A DNA stretch of 56,367 nt from Chondrus crispus (taxonomy: Eukaryota > Rhodophyta > Florideophyceae > Gigartinales > Gigartinaceae): NCBI RefSeq assembly GCF_000350225.1, contig NW_005179223.1, positions 35,154 to 91,520 on the forward strand, given 5' to 3'. The notes beneath the pieces are model-generated. The model saw only the letters and a list, made by a program, of their open reading frames with translations, did no database searches and had not been told where the DNA came from. Position numbers and translations under genes: made by a program. Shown here piece after piece: positions 9,981 to 19,750 of this stretch (its first letter is position 1; every line of letters begins with the position of its first letter).

Positions 9981-10838
9981 ATGATGGGAAGGAGGAGTAG
10001 GACCCCAGAGGCACGTACTTACTTGCCCAATTCGAACGTGAATATTTATGAAGAGCCCCTTCCAGACGTGATTGACAAAAGATGGAAAATTGGAAACATG
10101 ATTGGCACTGGGTCTTTCTCAGATGTGTACGAAGTCAAGCATGTAAGAAGAGGTACGCGCGGTGCCTTAAAAGTAGAGCCCACTAGCGTTGGATTTGAAG
10201 CTCTTCGGAAAGAGAACCAGATCTACAACGCTCTCGCAGCTCAAGGACACAGCTCAGGATTTGCAAAGCTTCTATATTACGGCAGTCAAAGAAAGTTTAC
10301 TTTTCTTATAATGAGTCGTTTAGGCTTCTCGCTAAAGAATTATTGGGATGAATACTCCCGAAGACTCTCTGCAAGCACGGCGTTAATGGTTGGAGAGCAG
10401 CTCGTAACCAGGATAAAGCATCTTCATGCTGCTGGCTACTATCATGGAGACATTGGCCTCGGAAATATCATGACTGGTCGCTCAGATCGCGATAAGATTT
10501 ATCTCATCGATTTCGGCGTTTCAGAGGCACTTCCAAGTCGGGCAACAGCGTCTTATCGCAGACGCGATCTTCAGAGCCTCGGATCAGAGCTTATTCGACT
10601 TTTCAAAGGCCACGTTCCGGTCCTTGCTAGTTGCAACGCAGTTGCATCTCCAGAACAAATTGTATTTCACATACGTTCTGTTTGCAACGAAGTTCCAGAA
10701 CTTGCTACTTATTTTGAGAAGGTATATGCGAAAGATTTTTCAAGAGAGTCGCACTACGAATCCCTTCGGAACATTTTTAAGAGCGGACTCAGGAAACGCA
10801 ATCCTCGGAGGAGCGCCAAGTTCGAGTGGGTTCGGTAG
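9981..10838 (+). CDS. CK1/VRK-like protein kinase, compact
   Basis: A 285-aa intronless kinase. Visible subdomains are the glycine loop GTGSFSDVY (about 43-50), the ATP lysine in ALKVE (K64), the catalytic loop HGDIGLGN (155-162) with Asp157 and Asn162, DFG at 177-179, and RRDLQSLGSELI, a hallmark of the CK1 superfamily in place of the usual APE region. The HGDI form is VRK-like. The Lys two residues after the catalytic Asp is replaced by Gly, so catalysis could be weakened. There is almost no N- or C-terminal extension beyond the domain. Two Met codons (9981, 9984) begin the frame; the first is used here. It sits alone between an AT-rich desert and a relic zone. Family call is firm; substrate is unknown. 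Confidence 0.82.
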   Translation: MMGRRSRTPEARTYLPNSNVNIYEEPLPDVIDKRWKIGNMIGTGSFSDVYEVKHVRRGTRGALKVEPTSVGFEALRKENQIYNALAAQGHSSGFAKLLYYGSQRKFTFLIMSRLGFSLKNYWDEYSRRLSASTALMVGEQLVTRIKHLHAAGYYHGDIGLGNIMTGRSDRDKIYLIDFGVSEALPSRATASYRRRDLQSLGSELIRLFKGHVPVLASCNAVASPEQIVFHIRSVCNEVPELATYFEKVYAKDFSRESHYESLRNIFKSGLRKRNPRRSAKFEWVR

Positions 10839-11583
10839 CCTTATATTTAAAGTAATACATATATGCATAGACAAATTCATTTAGTCTGTGCTTATCCCCT
10901 CTACAAATAACATATATATATGATAAATGTAATAAGATTGCCCGCAATGTCAGGAAACGCTTGTTTTCGAGGCTTATTTGTTCATATTTTCGAAAGGCAA
11001 AATTTCAGACAACGCGTTCGGCAAAAACTCACATCATAGCGGGAACTGGGGGCATTTGAGTTTTCTACGGGTTTCAGATCCGCCTGATAGCAGCAGCGCC
11101 GGAGCGACCCGTCTGGAAGGAAAATGAAGTGGGTTTTCTGGTCTTTTCGTCAGCAAAAAAACGAGTCTCAGACTGCACGGGCCGTATTTATATACGTCAT
11201 GGACGCCCCTATCGCTTCACCTGCGCAAATTCCATCAACGGATCGAAGCGCGACAGGATCTGCCACAGATGCCGCCGAGGCAACCGCAAAATATAGACAA
11301 GTAGAAGCTTGTAAAAAGCGTCCTCTCCAAACAACCCTCCTCAGCCTGTCAATAAGACGAAAGGCATGGACGAAAGGCATGGCCCTTTCGACTGGAAATT
11401 TCTTTATTCTTTTGGCGAGCTACAATATTGGCTTCAGCGAGTATTCGCGCACGACGTAAGAGGTTGAGCAGCGAGTTCTATGCAAGATGTGGAAGGCAGT
11501 ATACACTGACTACATTTTCAAGGCGGCAGACCGTTGTAAAGATCGTGGAGTCGCTTTTAAAACTGAAGATCTCTCTGAGGGAG
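10839..11583. other. Gap after the kinase; one doubtful short frame
   Basis: A 111-codon frame at 11124-11459 starts ATG and encodes an Ala/Ser/Thr-rich stretch near residues 30-60, loosely like the Ala-rich family at 17952-18626, but the match is too weak to claim. The rest (10839-11123) is AT-rich with ATATAT runs and could hold the kinase 3' UTR. No firm gene. Confidence 0.25.
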
Positions 11584-11841
11584 GCATCCTCGGTCTGGGC
11601 AACAGCAATCGCCGCCGCAGCCGTCGGGTAACAGGCGCGCACCCGGAGCCGCGCAACGGGCCAAATGTTGCACACGTGGTAGTGCTGGCAGCAAATCGCT
11701 CCAGGGGCCTTGTATCAGCCTGTTACCCCGCGTTACCCGCCGTGGGCGATGAGTGCGCCGGATGTGGTCCGGATGTGCCGATTCGGCACTGGGATGTAGG
11801 TCGGATGTCGGGTAACAAAACGGCGCCTGCGGCGCGCGTTC
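11584..11841 (+). repeat. 258-bp dispersed repeat, copy 1
   Basis: This stretch aligns end to end with 21240-21496 (from GCATCCTCGGTCTGGG to GGCGCGCGTTC) with substitutions and small indels. It contains several copies of GTTACCCG or its complement CGGGTAAC (about 11625, 11720, 11730, 11808), the kind of subterminal repeats seen at DNA transposon ends. Copy 1 lies directly before the Hint relic; copy 2 lies directly before a relic of the Ala-rich family. It is probably a transposon end or non-autonomous element. Confidence 0.7.
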
Positions 11842-12040
11842 TGCGTGAAATTATAGTCACTGAAACGGCGCGCATTCCCCTGCCCTGCCCCTGCCCTGCC
11901 CTTGCCTGCCCTTGCACTGCGCGCATCCACCCCCATGAAGCTCCCCAGGGGCACGCAGCCCACGCGCACGGCGCGCAAGCGCGAAGTGGCATCGCGCGTA
12001 CGTCAGGTGCACTCGACGGCGCTGGCTGGCGTCAGTCCCC

Positions 12041-12583
12041 GTGGCGCGTCGCGACGGCCTGGTCGTCCGCATGGAGGACCTGCAGTACGCGGACAAGGTT
12101 GCCGCCTGGGAAGAGTTTCGTGACGTCTTCTTCTTCGGTCATCGCAGCCCGCACCCCGTCTCCGAGTTCGTCTCCATCTGGCACGCCAGCTCGCAGACCC
12201 TGCTCCGCCTCTCCCCCGGCCACTACCTCTACGTCGACGGAAAGCTGCTCACGGCGCGCTCCGTGCGCCCCGGTGACCGGTTACGCGGCGCGGACGGCGA
12301 GTACGACCTCTTCGTGCTTAACGTCAAGCGCGAGCAGCTGCGCGGCCTGTACGCGCCGACATCTGTGCACGGCGATCTCGTCGTCGATGGCGTCGTGGTT
12401 TCCAGCTACACCGACGTCATGCACCCGGGCCTGGTGCACAAGCTTCTCCATCCCCTCCGCCTTTTGTACCGATATGGGCTTGACTCGGTCATGTCGCGCG
12501 TCACGGTGCTGCACCAAACAAGCTTCGCCCACGTGCCACGGGCGGTGGGCATTCCCCATGGACCGCAGGCTGTTGACAATTAG
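12041..12583 (+). pseudogene. Hedgehog-type Hint (autoprocessing) module, N-terminus missing
   Basis: A 180-aa open frame (first in-frame ATG at 12071) reads as most of a Hint domain: DGLVVRMEDLQYADKV, then FVSIWHASSQTLLRLSPGHYLYV with the block-B-like 'SPGH' His, ARSVRPGDRL, and GLYAPTSVHGDLVVDGVVVSSY, which is diagnostic of Hedgehog-type Hint. It ends HPGLVHKLLHPLRLLYRYGL. Hint domains cleave themselves from the upstream domain through an N-terminal Cys. Here no convincing Cys-Phe start or start codon precedes the domain, and the 258-bp repeat ends about 200 bp upstream, suggesting that the front part was lost or disrupted. A distant exon cannot be excluded. Very GC-rich, like the host genes at 1-6 kb. 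Confidence 0.65.
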
Positions 12584-13677
12584 ATTTGCAAGAGGAATAC
12601 TTGACCGTCGACTTCACGGTCGCGCCGTCGGCCGCGCCGCCGCCGGCCCTCGCCGCGAGCACGCCGGAGGAGTACGTCGTCACCCTCTTCGCCCCCGGCA
12701 CCATCTCCCCGGCCTTCCTGGCCACCACCCTCGCCGCCCTCGTCGCGCGCAACTGCAAGGTCAGAGGCGTCGCTAGGCTCACGGAGCAAGGCGACGACTT
12801 CATGTGCCGCGAGCTGCGCATCGACGTCCCGGGCGGCGAGGAGAACGTGGCTGCGCTGCAAAAGGAGCTCTTCGCGTTGGGCCGACAGGAAAACCAGTGC
12901 CATGTCGCCCTGCAGAAGGCTAATGTCCTCAGGAAGGCCAAGAAGATGGTCTTGTTCGACCTGTCTTGGACTTTGATGCAGTGCGATGCTATCTATCCAT
13001 GTCCTGCTTCAGGCAGCCTGGAAGAGCCCGCCGCCGGAGGTGGAGGCAGCGTTTAGACAGGGCAACTTGCCTGGGCCAGAATGGCTCAAGGGTAGAGCGA
13101 AGCAGTTGGAAGGCGTCGATGCCGGCAATGACAACGCTGCAGTTGTCCAAAACTTGACCTACACGCATGGGGCCGTCGAATTGTGCAAGGGCCTGAAACG
13201 GCTCGGCTGTCGACTGGCTGTTGTTTCTTCCGGATCCAAGTTTATTGCAGAGCTCGCCAAGGACCATCTCGGCTTGGACTATGCGTTTGGCAATCTTCTA
13301 GAGACCGACTCCGCAAACAAGTTTTCGGGTCTTGTCATAGGGCCCATTATTGACACAGAGCGCAAAGCTGAACTCACACATCTGCTCGCAATGCAAGAGC
13401 GCATTGACATGGAGCAAATCGTTGCTGTCGGAGACGGTCCGGTTTCCAGCCGCACACAGTGCCACAAAGAAGGCAAGCTCCATCGCTCCACGCACGTGTC
13501 CCTCTTCCCCAGTCACTTCTCGATCGGGGCTTCCACGCCAGGGTCAAATGGTGGTCGGTGGATAGATTGGTGAAGAGGTCGGAGGAGAAGCCGGAGTTTT
13601 TCACGCGGTGGTTGCTGATTGAGCTTGACAATATTGATTTGGTGGAATTGGGAAAGCGCACTGTGCGGGTTATGTAG
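12577..13677 (+). pseudogene. Phosphoserine phosphatase (SerB, HAD family) relic
   Basis: The frame at 12586-13056 gives an ACT-like regulatory domain (YVVTLFAPGTISPAFLATTLAALV, then FMCRELRIDVPG) followed by KKMVLFDLSWTLMQ. This is the place of HAD motif I (FDxDxTL), but the second catalytic Asp is gone. A shift near 12975 moves the phosphatase body to the frame at 12986-13573: LPGPEWLKGRAKQLEGVDAG, then LGCRLAVVSSGSKFIAELA (motif II), DMEQIVAVGDG (motif IV start). The GDGxND Asp is lost and the frame leaves the family at about 13440. A third frame carries an apparent C-terminal stretch to 13677. There is no usable start codon. An intact enzyme would make the last step of serine synthesis; this copy looks dead. 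Confidence 0.7.
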
Positions 13678-13749
13678 GGGGCGTTTATGGTTGTTTTATT
13701 GTCGTACAAGTTTATGTGGTGGCAGGGAACGTAGTTTGGGCTGGAACGC

Positions 13750-14240
13750 CTAGCGTAAGAGGCCAAATTGAGTCCTCAGTTTGTTTCGAAGAGCGATCTT
13801 GAAGTGGTGAAACAGGCTAGAGAGCAGAAGCTTGTAGCTAGCGACGAGGAAGAGGAAGACGCCAGAGACGACGCCTCCGACGAGAGCAGGGAGGGGTCCG
13901 AGTATGATTCGCATGATTCTGACGAATATGACCATGACGAGAAGCTCTGGAAGTCCCAGGCAGCGTTGCGCAATCTGAAAGCGTATTTGGCTGGCTATTC
14001 AGAGGAGGATGAGAACCAGGCATCTGCGGCTGATTTGGGGAAAACTCTTTCTTGGCGCTGTGAACGAGGGGAGAGATGGCGAGGAGGACGACATGGACAT
14101 GGAGATTAGTTTGAGCGGGGTATGTTGGAGAAGGGTGAGGATATCGTGAAACGGAAGCTGGAAAAGAAATAACACGAGGAAGGCCGAGAAGAGGCGAAAG
14201 AGAAGCAAAGCTTTGCTGGCGAAATGGGGAAGAGGATGAA
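13750..14240 (+). pseudogene. Relic of an acidic/charged protein
   Basis: The frame at 13768-14109 encodes a strongly acidic segment (DEEEEDARDDASDES, HDSDEYDHDEKLW) then LRNLKAYLAGYSEEDE. The charged character continues in a second frame after about 14040 (EGRDGEEDDMDME) and in a third after about 14110 (GMLEKGEDIVKRKLEKK). Such hand-over between three frames is what a gene with several frameshifts looks like. I do not recognise the family; it is probably a nuclear charged protein. No start codon is evident. Confidence 0.4.
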
Positions 14241-14776
14241 AATGGAGTGGCTAGGGACACGACAAACATTCCAACATTTGACTCGACCCATTCTTCTCCA
14301 TCGACCACGACTTTGACAAGGCTGAAGGCGAACAGACGCGTCGGGGCGATCAATGGGCGAGATGTTGGCCGCTGTAGACTCGGACGACGAAGACAAGCGC
14401 AGAGCGGCGAATAAAAGGCGAGGACTCTCGTGCTAGAGCGCGAGGCTCCTGCTACACTTTGCCATGTTCTTCGGCAGTGAGATCGGTCATGATATCCGAC
14501 TCGTCGACCGCCTGTTCGGTTCGTCTGTACTGTACTGCGAGTCCCCACGCGTGTCTGTGTCGCTGTCGCTGTTTGTCGCCCGTACACCCCTCCATATGCC
14601 ACGTGTCTGTCGAGTCACACCCCGGGTATCCGTCCTCACTCTCGCGACTCTTATGTCATGCTTACTATCATTCACCCTTAGCTCCTTTCCCGTCCTCAGT
14701 CTTGCGCTGACTCATGCGCATACCAGACCGCGCCCAGATTGCACTGAGCTGTGAGCTTGATTCGGCGAGGTCGACG
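14241..14776. other. No recognisable gene
   Basis: Short frames only. A stretch near 14370-14420 (VDSDDEDKRRAANKRR) may be the last trace of the acidic relic on the left. The rest is pyrimidine-rich and could be the promoter side of the tyrosine recombinase gene. Confidence 0.3.
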
Positions 14777-16030
14777 ATGCGTGGCGGACACGGCGGTGGC
14801 AGTGGCAACCGCGGTCGCAGTTACACAAGCGGTCGAGGGCGCGCAGCTGTGCAACCAAGCAGGGCTGTGCTAAACGCCGCGCTGATCGCGGGACAGGCCA
14901 AGCTCCGGTGACTACTTGCGGAGTCTTCCGAGAGTCGATATAGGGGAATCATTAAAATGTTCAGCGAAGCAATGAAAAACGTTGGAGCACCTATCGACGA
15001 TCCCCTCAATAAGCCGTTCCATTCGCTCCAAAAGAGAACCCCAGCCCAATCCCCGGTTGGGGTGGCACTCGCATTGATGATGAGCAGGTGCGGCTTTGTC
15101 ATAGATTCCAGGTTCGAGAACAAGAAGGCAAAGTCAACTGGCGGCGCGATCATAAGCGCCGTCTCTGCCGCATTCAGTCGGCTGGACTGCGCCGAGTGTG
15201 GCGTCGGGTATGAGTGCCGCCATGTCAAGGGCGAATATGTTGAGAAAGGCTGGGGAGCGTTCCTCAGAAATCCGGGCAGCGCCCCACAGCTCAAACAGTT
15301 AATGAGGCGTCTCGAGAATGATCAGGCCCGAGCGAAAGTCAACATCACCGAACGCGCTCTGGCTGAGACTCATGAGGACGTTCAAAGTCTGTACAATCTA
15401 TACGTCCGGGACGTGAGTTTACGCGTGATGAATGGCGTGCTCCCGAGTGCTGAAGATCCGTTCGACTTCAGGGCTTTCTAGACCTGTACACTCAACGTAA
15501 TGCAGTGGGGAAGCGTGGCTCGAGCCGATGAGCTACTGAATCTAGACGTGGAAGATCTTGTGTTCCCAGGCTCTGGTCTCAACTCGGCGGTTTTTGGTGT
15601 ATTGCATTTTACCAAAACGGGCACAGGCGTTAGATACTTTAAGTTCTCGCGCGGGGCTCACGTCTCTATATGCCCTTTGCATGCGCTACATCGCTGGCTA
15701 CTCGTTTTCAAGTCAAACAAGATTACGAAGGGTCCACTTTTCCCGGCGTTTCAAGGCGCTGCGCTGCGCGAAGGTGTACGCATGTCACACACTACGTACC
15801 GGGAGGTGTTAGGATACATAAGTAACGCAATCGGGATCGCAGGGCGACTGACGGAACATTCTGCCCGTCGAGGGGGCGCACAGTATCATCACTATGTTCT
15901 AGGGTGGGGCCTTCGGGACATTATGGTACAATTTGCATGGACTGAATTACAGGAGATGATCAAGTACCTCGGTATAGATGATCAATTTAATGAGAACCCC
16001 TACGATAAGCTTGGTTTCACCTGCTTGTAA
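14777..16030 (+). pseudogene. Tyrosine recombinase of a eukaryotic transposon, two in-frame stops
   Basis: One continuous frame of 418 codons starts ATG 14777 (RGGHGGGSGNRGRSY, Gly/Arg-rich) and ends 16030, broken only by TGA 14909-14911 and TAG 15479-15481. Both lie inside otherwise coding-like sequence. The middle part has a Cys/His cluster (DCAECGVGYECRHV, about 15190-15230). The catalytic domain shows Arg in SVARADELLNLDVEDL (about 15520), HSAR (about 15860) as H-x-x-R, Trp in QFAWTEL and the nucleophile Tyr in MIKYLGID (about 15965), which is a complete tyrosine-recombinase set. Such genes move Crypton-like DNA transposons or DIRS-like retroelements. No reverse transcriptase is adjacent, favouring a Crypton-like type. 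Both stops are explained by single transitions (CGA to TGA, CAG to TAG). The family call rests on motif order only. Confidence 0.72.
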
Positions 16031-17312
16031 ACGACAGACTGGTGTGCGTTCCGCAAGCCGCCTGTGTCAGCCGTCAACGGGCAGGCGGTCGGCGGCGGAC
16101 CGCGTTTTCCACCCCCGCGCCAACCCCTCGCGCACGCCCCTCTTTACAGACGCCCACCCTACCCCGTACACGCACGCCTGCCGCCCACCCCCCGCCACCC
16201 TCCCAGTGCCGCCAAATATCCCGCCCATCCCCCCATGGTACTGCACCCTCCCCCTCCATCGCTGCACCCCCCCAACCTCCTACACACCCCTCCCCCTCTC
16301 CCCCCGGAAGCCCAACCACCACCCCCACCATCCCACCTCCCCCTCCCCCTTCCCCCTCCCCTTCCCCCCCCATGGACTACGCCGATTACATGACCTGCCG
16401 CCCGCCGTCCCCCCCCCCCCGCTCTCCGCGCGCGACGCCCCGTCGCTCACGGCCGTCGATCTGTCCTCGACGCCGTCGACCCTCTCCGCCGCGCTGAGCG
16501 CCCTCTCGTCTCGCGCGGGGTCGCGTCGCCGCCGCACGCCGCAGCCCTGCGTCTCGACCACCGCCTGCTGCGCGACATACGCTGCCCTGTCGCGCGTCGT
16601 GTCGGCCTTCCACCGCGACCCGTAGCGTCAGCACGCCGTGCGCATCCGCCTGGAGCACCTGCTGACGCACGATGGCGCCGCCCGCGCACCACGCGGCCGC
16701 CGCGCGCCGACCAGGCCCACATCCTCTACCTCCTCGCCGCGAAGCTCGCCCTCCTCCGCCGCTCCCACCTGTGCGCCCTCTCGCGCGAGGACCGCACCCG
16801 CCCTGCGAGCGCGCCGACCACCCCCCCCGCCCGCCCGCGCCCCGCCCGCGTCCCAGACTACCCTGCCCACCGCGTCGCCCGAGTCGCCAGATTTTCGTTC
16901 GCGCTCCCCGTTTGCCAGACGCACGTCCCGCTCAACGCACCGCGTGTCCTCGGATAACGCCTTCGCGGCGCAGCGAGACGAGCAGCGCGAGGCACGGCGC
17001 AGCGAGCGCCCGGGGATGGACGGACGCGCGGCTCGCGAGCCGCCATGCAGCGGCCGGCACGGAGGGCGGGGGGCGGCGCGAGGCGTGCGAGGCGGGGTGC
17101 TCCTGTAGCCGACCGCCACGGCCCCGCGCACACTGTCGCCTTTGGGCTGCGCCCCATTTTGCAAGCGCGGCGCGCCCTGCAGTTGTAACCTGCAAAAAGC
17201 ATTTAATCAGTTCGACGAGCTCCACTGCGGGCTGCACATTGAGCGGAAGCTGCATGTAATCTATCCAGAGCGCTTCTTATCGTGGAAGCGCGCACCCTGC
17301 TCCTAAACTTAG
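16031..17312. other. GC-rich stretch with possible broken coding relic
   Basis: 16080-16370 is C-rich low-complexity DNA with poly-Pro translations. From ATG 16372 a coding-like signal moves between frames (MDYADYMTCRPPS; then TAVDLSSTPSTLSAALSALSSR at about 16450; QHAVRIRLEHLLTHD at about 16630; ILYLLAAKLALLRRSHLCALSRED at about 16710). This suggests a host gene with several frameshifts, but I recognise no family. From 16800 to 17312 nothing is recognised. Confidence 0.25.
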
Positions 17313-17867
17313 TTATGCTATTTCCATTTCTTCGTGGGGCCCGTAGACATTTGAGATAAGCGCGCGATTTGACGACAGCTGTACCACGGCCACCACGATC
17401 GTGCAAAGGCACAATAGAGGACTCATAAAGACTGAGTCCCCGCTCCAAATCGGCACCCTTGTCGCCAAACTGAAAAGTATCTCGCAGAAGGCTTCTGTAA
17501 GTGCCTTGTATTTAGAATGCGCGGTCGCCCATTTGCGCAGCCGATTTTTCTCCGACGTTGTATAATCTATCAAAGGCTTCTGTGTATAGATTGTCTTAAA
17601 AAAGTATGACAAAATCACGTCTGCCATACTGGGTATCCCTGTGGGAGCAGGGTGCTGCTCTTGATCAACGCGCGAACGCCGCCCGCTCGAATTCCCTAGC
17701 TTTGTCTGCTGAAAATCATTTTTCACCAGCGCTGTATTGTTTCTGCCGGAGCTTTGGGAGGGATCGCGGTACCCAACTTCGAGTACCGCTGCCGGCTGCA
17801 GCGCCTGTCGACGGCCAGAAAACCTGGCGTTCACTGGTGGGGGGATTGGCTGTCTATCGACGACCAA
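17313..17867 (-). CDS. Hypothetical protein, 184 aa, doubtful
   Basis: An open - strand frame starts at 17867 and ends at 17313. It has no recognised domain. One hydrophobic stretch near the C-terminus (MSPLLCLCTIVVAVVQL) could be a membrane segment. It lies just downstream of the Ala-rich protein frame on the same strand, so the two may belong to one decayed element or gene. Without homology it could be a chance frame. Confidence 0.3.
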   Translation of the reverse strand: MVVDRQPIPPPVNARFSGRRQALQPAAVLEVGYRDPSQSSGRNNTALVKNDFQQTKLGNSSGRRSRVDQEQHPAPTGIPSMADVILSYFFKTIYTQKPLIDYTTSEKNRLRKWATAHSKYKALTEAFCEILFSLATRVPIWSGDSVFMSPLLCLCTIVVAVVQLSSNRALISNVYGPHEEMEIA

Positions 17868-17951
17868 ACGTTCTGCAAGTGGTTACGTTGAACGCGGAAT
17901 TGAACGTTAGTACAGTATTTTACATTCACAGGCACTTGTGGACGGACGCGT

Positions 17952-18626
17952 TCAAACGCGTTCGCGTGCAAGCAGCATAACAACCGACGTACCATGCGAT
18001 GTACCGACATGAAAAAACTTATTCGTAATTGACTGCGACGGCTCTGTGCGCCATGAAGATCCACCAGCCCTTTCAATATTTGCCTGTGTGTTCAGCACAG
18101 GCCTTGACATGAAACCAAACGCGTTGCGAGTAGGAGGAATCCATATATTGCTCCCTGGTGGACTAGCCATGAATTCCAACTCGTGTTCAGCTAGCTCCGA
18201 CTGACCGCCAGCCAGGCCTCTAGCACAGCACTCCAGCTTGAAAGCTGCCTCAAGAATGACTGCCGCTCGCATCATGGAGCTTTGATTGCGACGTACGTCT
18301 CTCTTGTGGTCCAGCACTTCTGCTGAAATTGCCCGTTGTTGTGCTTGTGCCGTTCGGGTTCCTACCTTTGATGCGAGAGCCTCTGCAGCCGTGGCCTCCA
18401 GCAGAGCGTCAGCAGCTGCGAGAGCTGCTGAAGGTGCAGTAATTTTCGCCGCGACTGGCTTCGTGAGAGCTTCGGGGACTGGCGCCTTATTGACTGCACT
18501 CGTCGGTTCGTTGGCGGTGGTGGTCATGAAGGCGCTCTCTGCACCGGGCGCAGTGGTGCTGGCAGAGCGGGGGGCAGACAACATTGACATTGTCAATTGT
18601 TGGTTGAGGAAGCTGTTCGTGGACAT
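17952..18626 (-). CDS. Ala-rich unknown protein, family member 1
   Basis: A 224-aa frame on the - strand from ATG 18626. The N-terminal 120 residues are rich in Ala, Thr and Ser (ALAAADALLEATAAEALAS). A conserved block follows: RRNQSSMMRAAVILEAAFKL, ECCARG, QSELAEHELEFMASPP. A second copy of this block occurs at 21516-21900 on the + strand, where about two thirds of residues match by eye, so the reading frame has been under selection at some time. I do not recognise the family. Its nearness to a tyrosine recombinase gene and, for the second copy, to the 258-bp dispersed repeat suggests a mobile-element protein. Confidence 0.55.
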   Translation of the reverse strand: MSTNSFLNQQLTMSMLSAPRSASTTAPGAESAFMTTTANEPTSAVNKAPVPEALTKPVAAKITAPSAALAAADALLEATAAEALASKVGTRTAQAQQRAISAEVLDHKRDVRRNQSSMMRAAVILEAAFKLECCARGLAGGQSELAEHELEFMASPPGSNIWIPPTRNAFGFMSRPVLNTQANIERAGGSSWRTEPSQSITNKFFHVGTSHGTSVVMLLARERV

Positions 18627-18942
18627 ACGGGAGGGGCGAAAGGGAAACGGCGGGTGCGTTATGGTACTGGACGGTTGGGGTTATGATGTATTTTATAGGA
18701 ATTGATAGAGTTATTGTTGTAGTAATGGGCCTACGTATGCCCACGCGGCGAATGAGAAGCGCGCGTGGCCTGCCACCCGGCCGCACGCGCCTACGTAAAC
18801 GCCGCGAGCCTGCCGCTCCGCGCTCCGCACTTCGCCCCTGGAAAACCACCCGCCCAGCCTCCCCCGCACCCCGCCGCGACGTTTCCTCATGTCGGGCCGC
18901 CCTCGTCCTGCATTTGTCTATCCCATTCGCTCTCTTCCCACG

Positions 18943-19527
18943 TCATACCAATGGCGTATATGCCCTTGGGTGAGACTGTAGAGCGATTTCGGTAATCCCA
19001 TCTGGGCCGAGCCCAAGGCGAGTGTTGGCGTTGCGGTTCAGCAAGCCGCGGATGAGCGGTTTGAAGCCGGATGATGCCAAAGGCCCAGAGGTCAACCAAC
19101 TGTCCGTACTCGCAGCCGCTGAGCATCTCCGGGGCGACGTACTCGCGCGTGCCGCAAAAGCTCTCTGACATGTTGATGGGGTTTGCCGGGGCGATGCGGA
19201 GATTGGACGAGGGCGGCGGCTGGGGCTTCTGGGACGGGTGCTTCCGCTTGCCCAGCAGCTTGATGAGGCCCAAGTCGGCTCGGCGATGCGGACGTGGCCG
19301 TCCAGGTCATGCAGGACGTTCTCCAGCTTCAAGTTGCGGTACACAACGAACAGTATATGGATGTAATCGAGGGCGAGGAGGATCTCGGCGGGGATGCGGC
19401 GGCGCGCCTCCTTAGCTTTCACTCTCTTGCTTTTCCTAACGTTCGCGCCGCCCCCCGTGTGCCGCCACGCCTGTACGGCGCCCCCGCCCGCCCGCGGCAG
19501 ACTGCCCCGCCGGACACGCTGCGCCAC
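18943..19527 (-). pseudogene. AGC-type protein kinase relic
   Basis: Translations of the - strand give kinase subdomains in order but in alternating frames. The sequence EILLALDYIH...VYRNLKLENVL...DGHVRIAE (about 19400-19270) covers the catalytic loop with HRD changed to YRN and the DFG lost. After a shift come MSESFCGTREYVAPEML and YGQLVDLWAFGII (about 19170-19070), which are the activation segment and APE. The first frame returns with LIRGLLNRNANTRLGLGPDG (about 19050-18990), the C-lobe end typical of AGC kinases such as S6K/AKT. The N-lobe and the region between DLWAFG and the C-lobe end are missing. Loss of the catalytic Asp plus frameshifts make it a pseudogene. Confidence 0.75.
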
Positions 19528-19750
19528 ACACGCCCCGCCCAGTACCCCGCCTTATTCTCATCATCCAGGGAGCCCTGCCTCCCGGTGATGAGAATGAGGC
19601 GGGGTCTTGCCTCCGTAGCATCCGCTCGCGGGGTAGGGGATCTTACACCTCGCCGGCAGCCGCATGCATATTTATACTCCTCCCGCCCCCTGCACTCCCC
19701 CCACACTATCTCACTCACTCCCCCGCCCGAACACGCCCAACGCCCGCACG

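Noticed and set aside
11487..12776. 429-codon + strand frame running through the repeat, the Hint relic and the phosphatase start
   Set aside because: Its translation is Cys/Ser/Arg-rich shadow sequence, while the true domains lie in the other two frames.
16074..16670. Gly-rich or Pro-rich proteins at 16.1-16.7 kb
   Set aside because: They come from C-rich low-complexity DNA and read as repeats in every frame.
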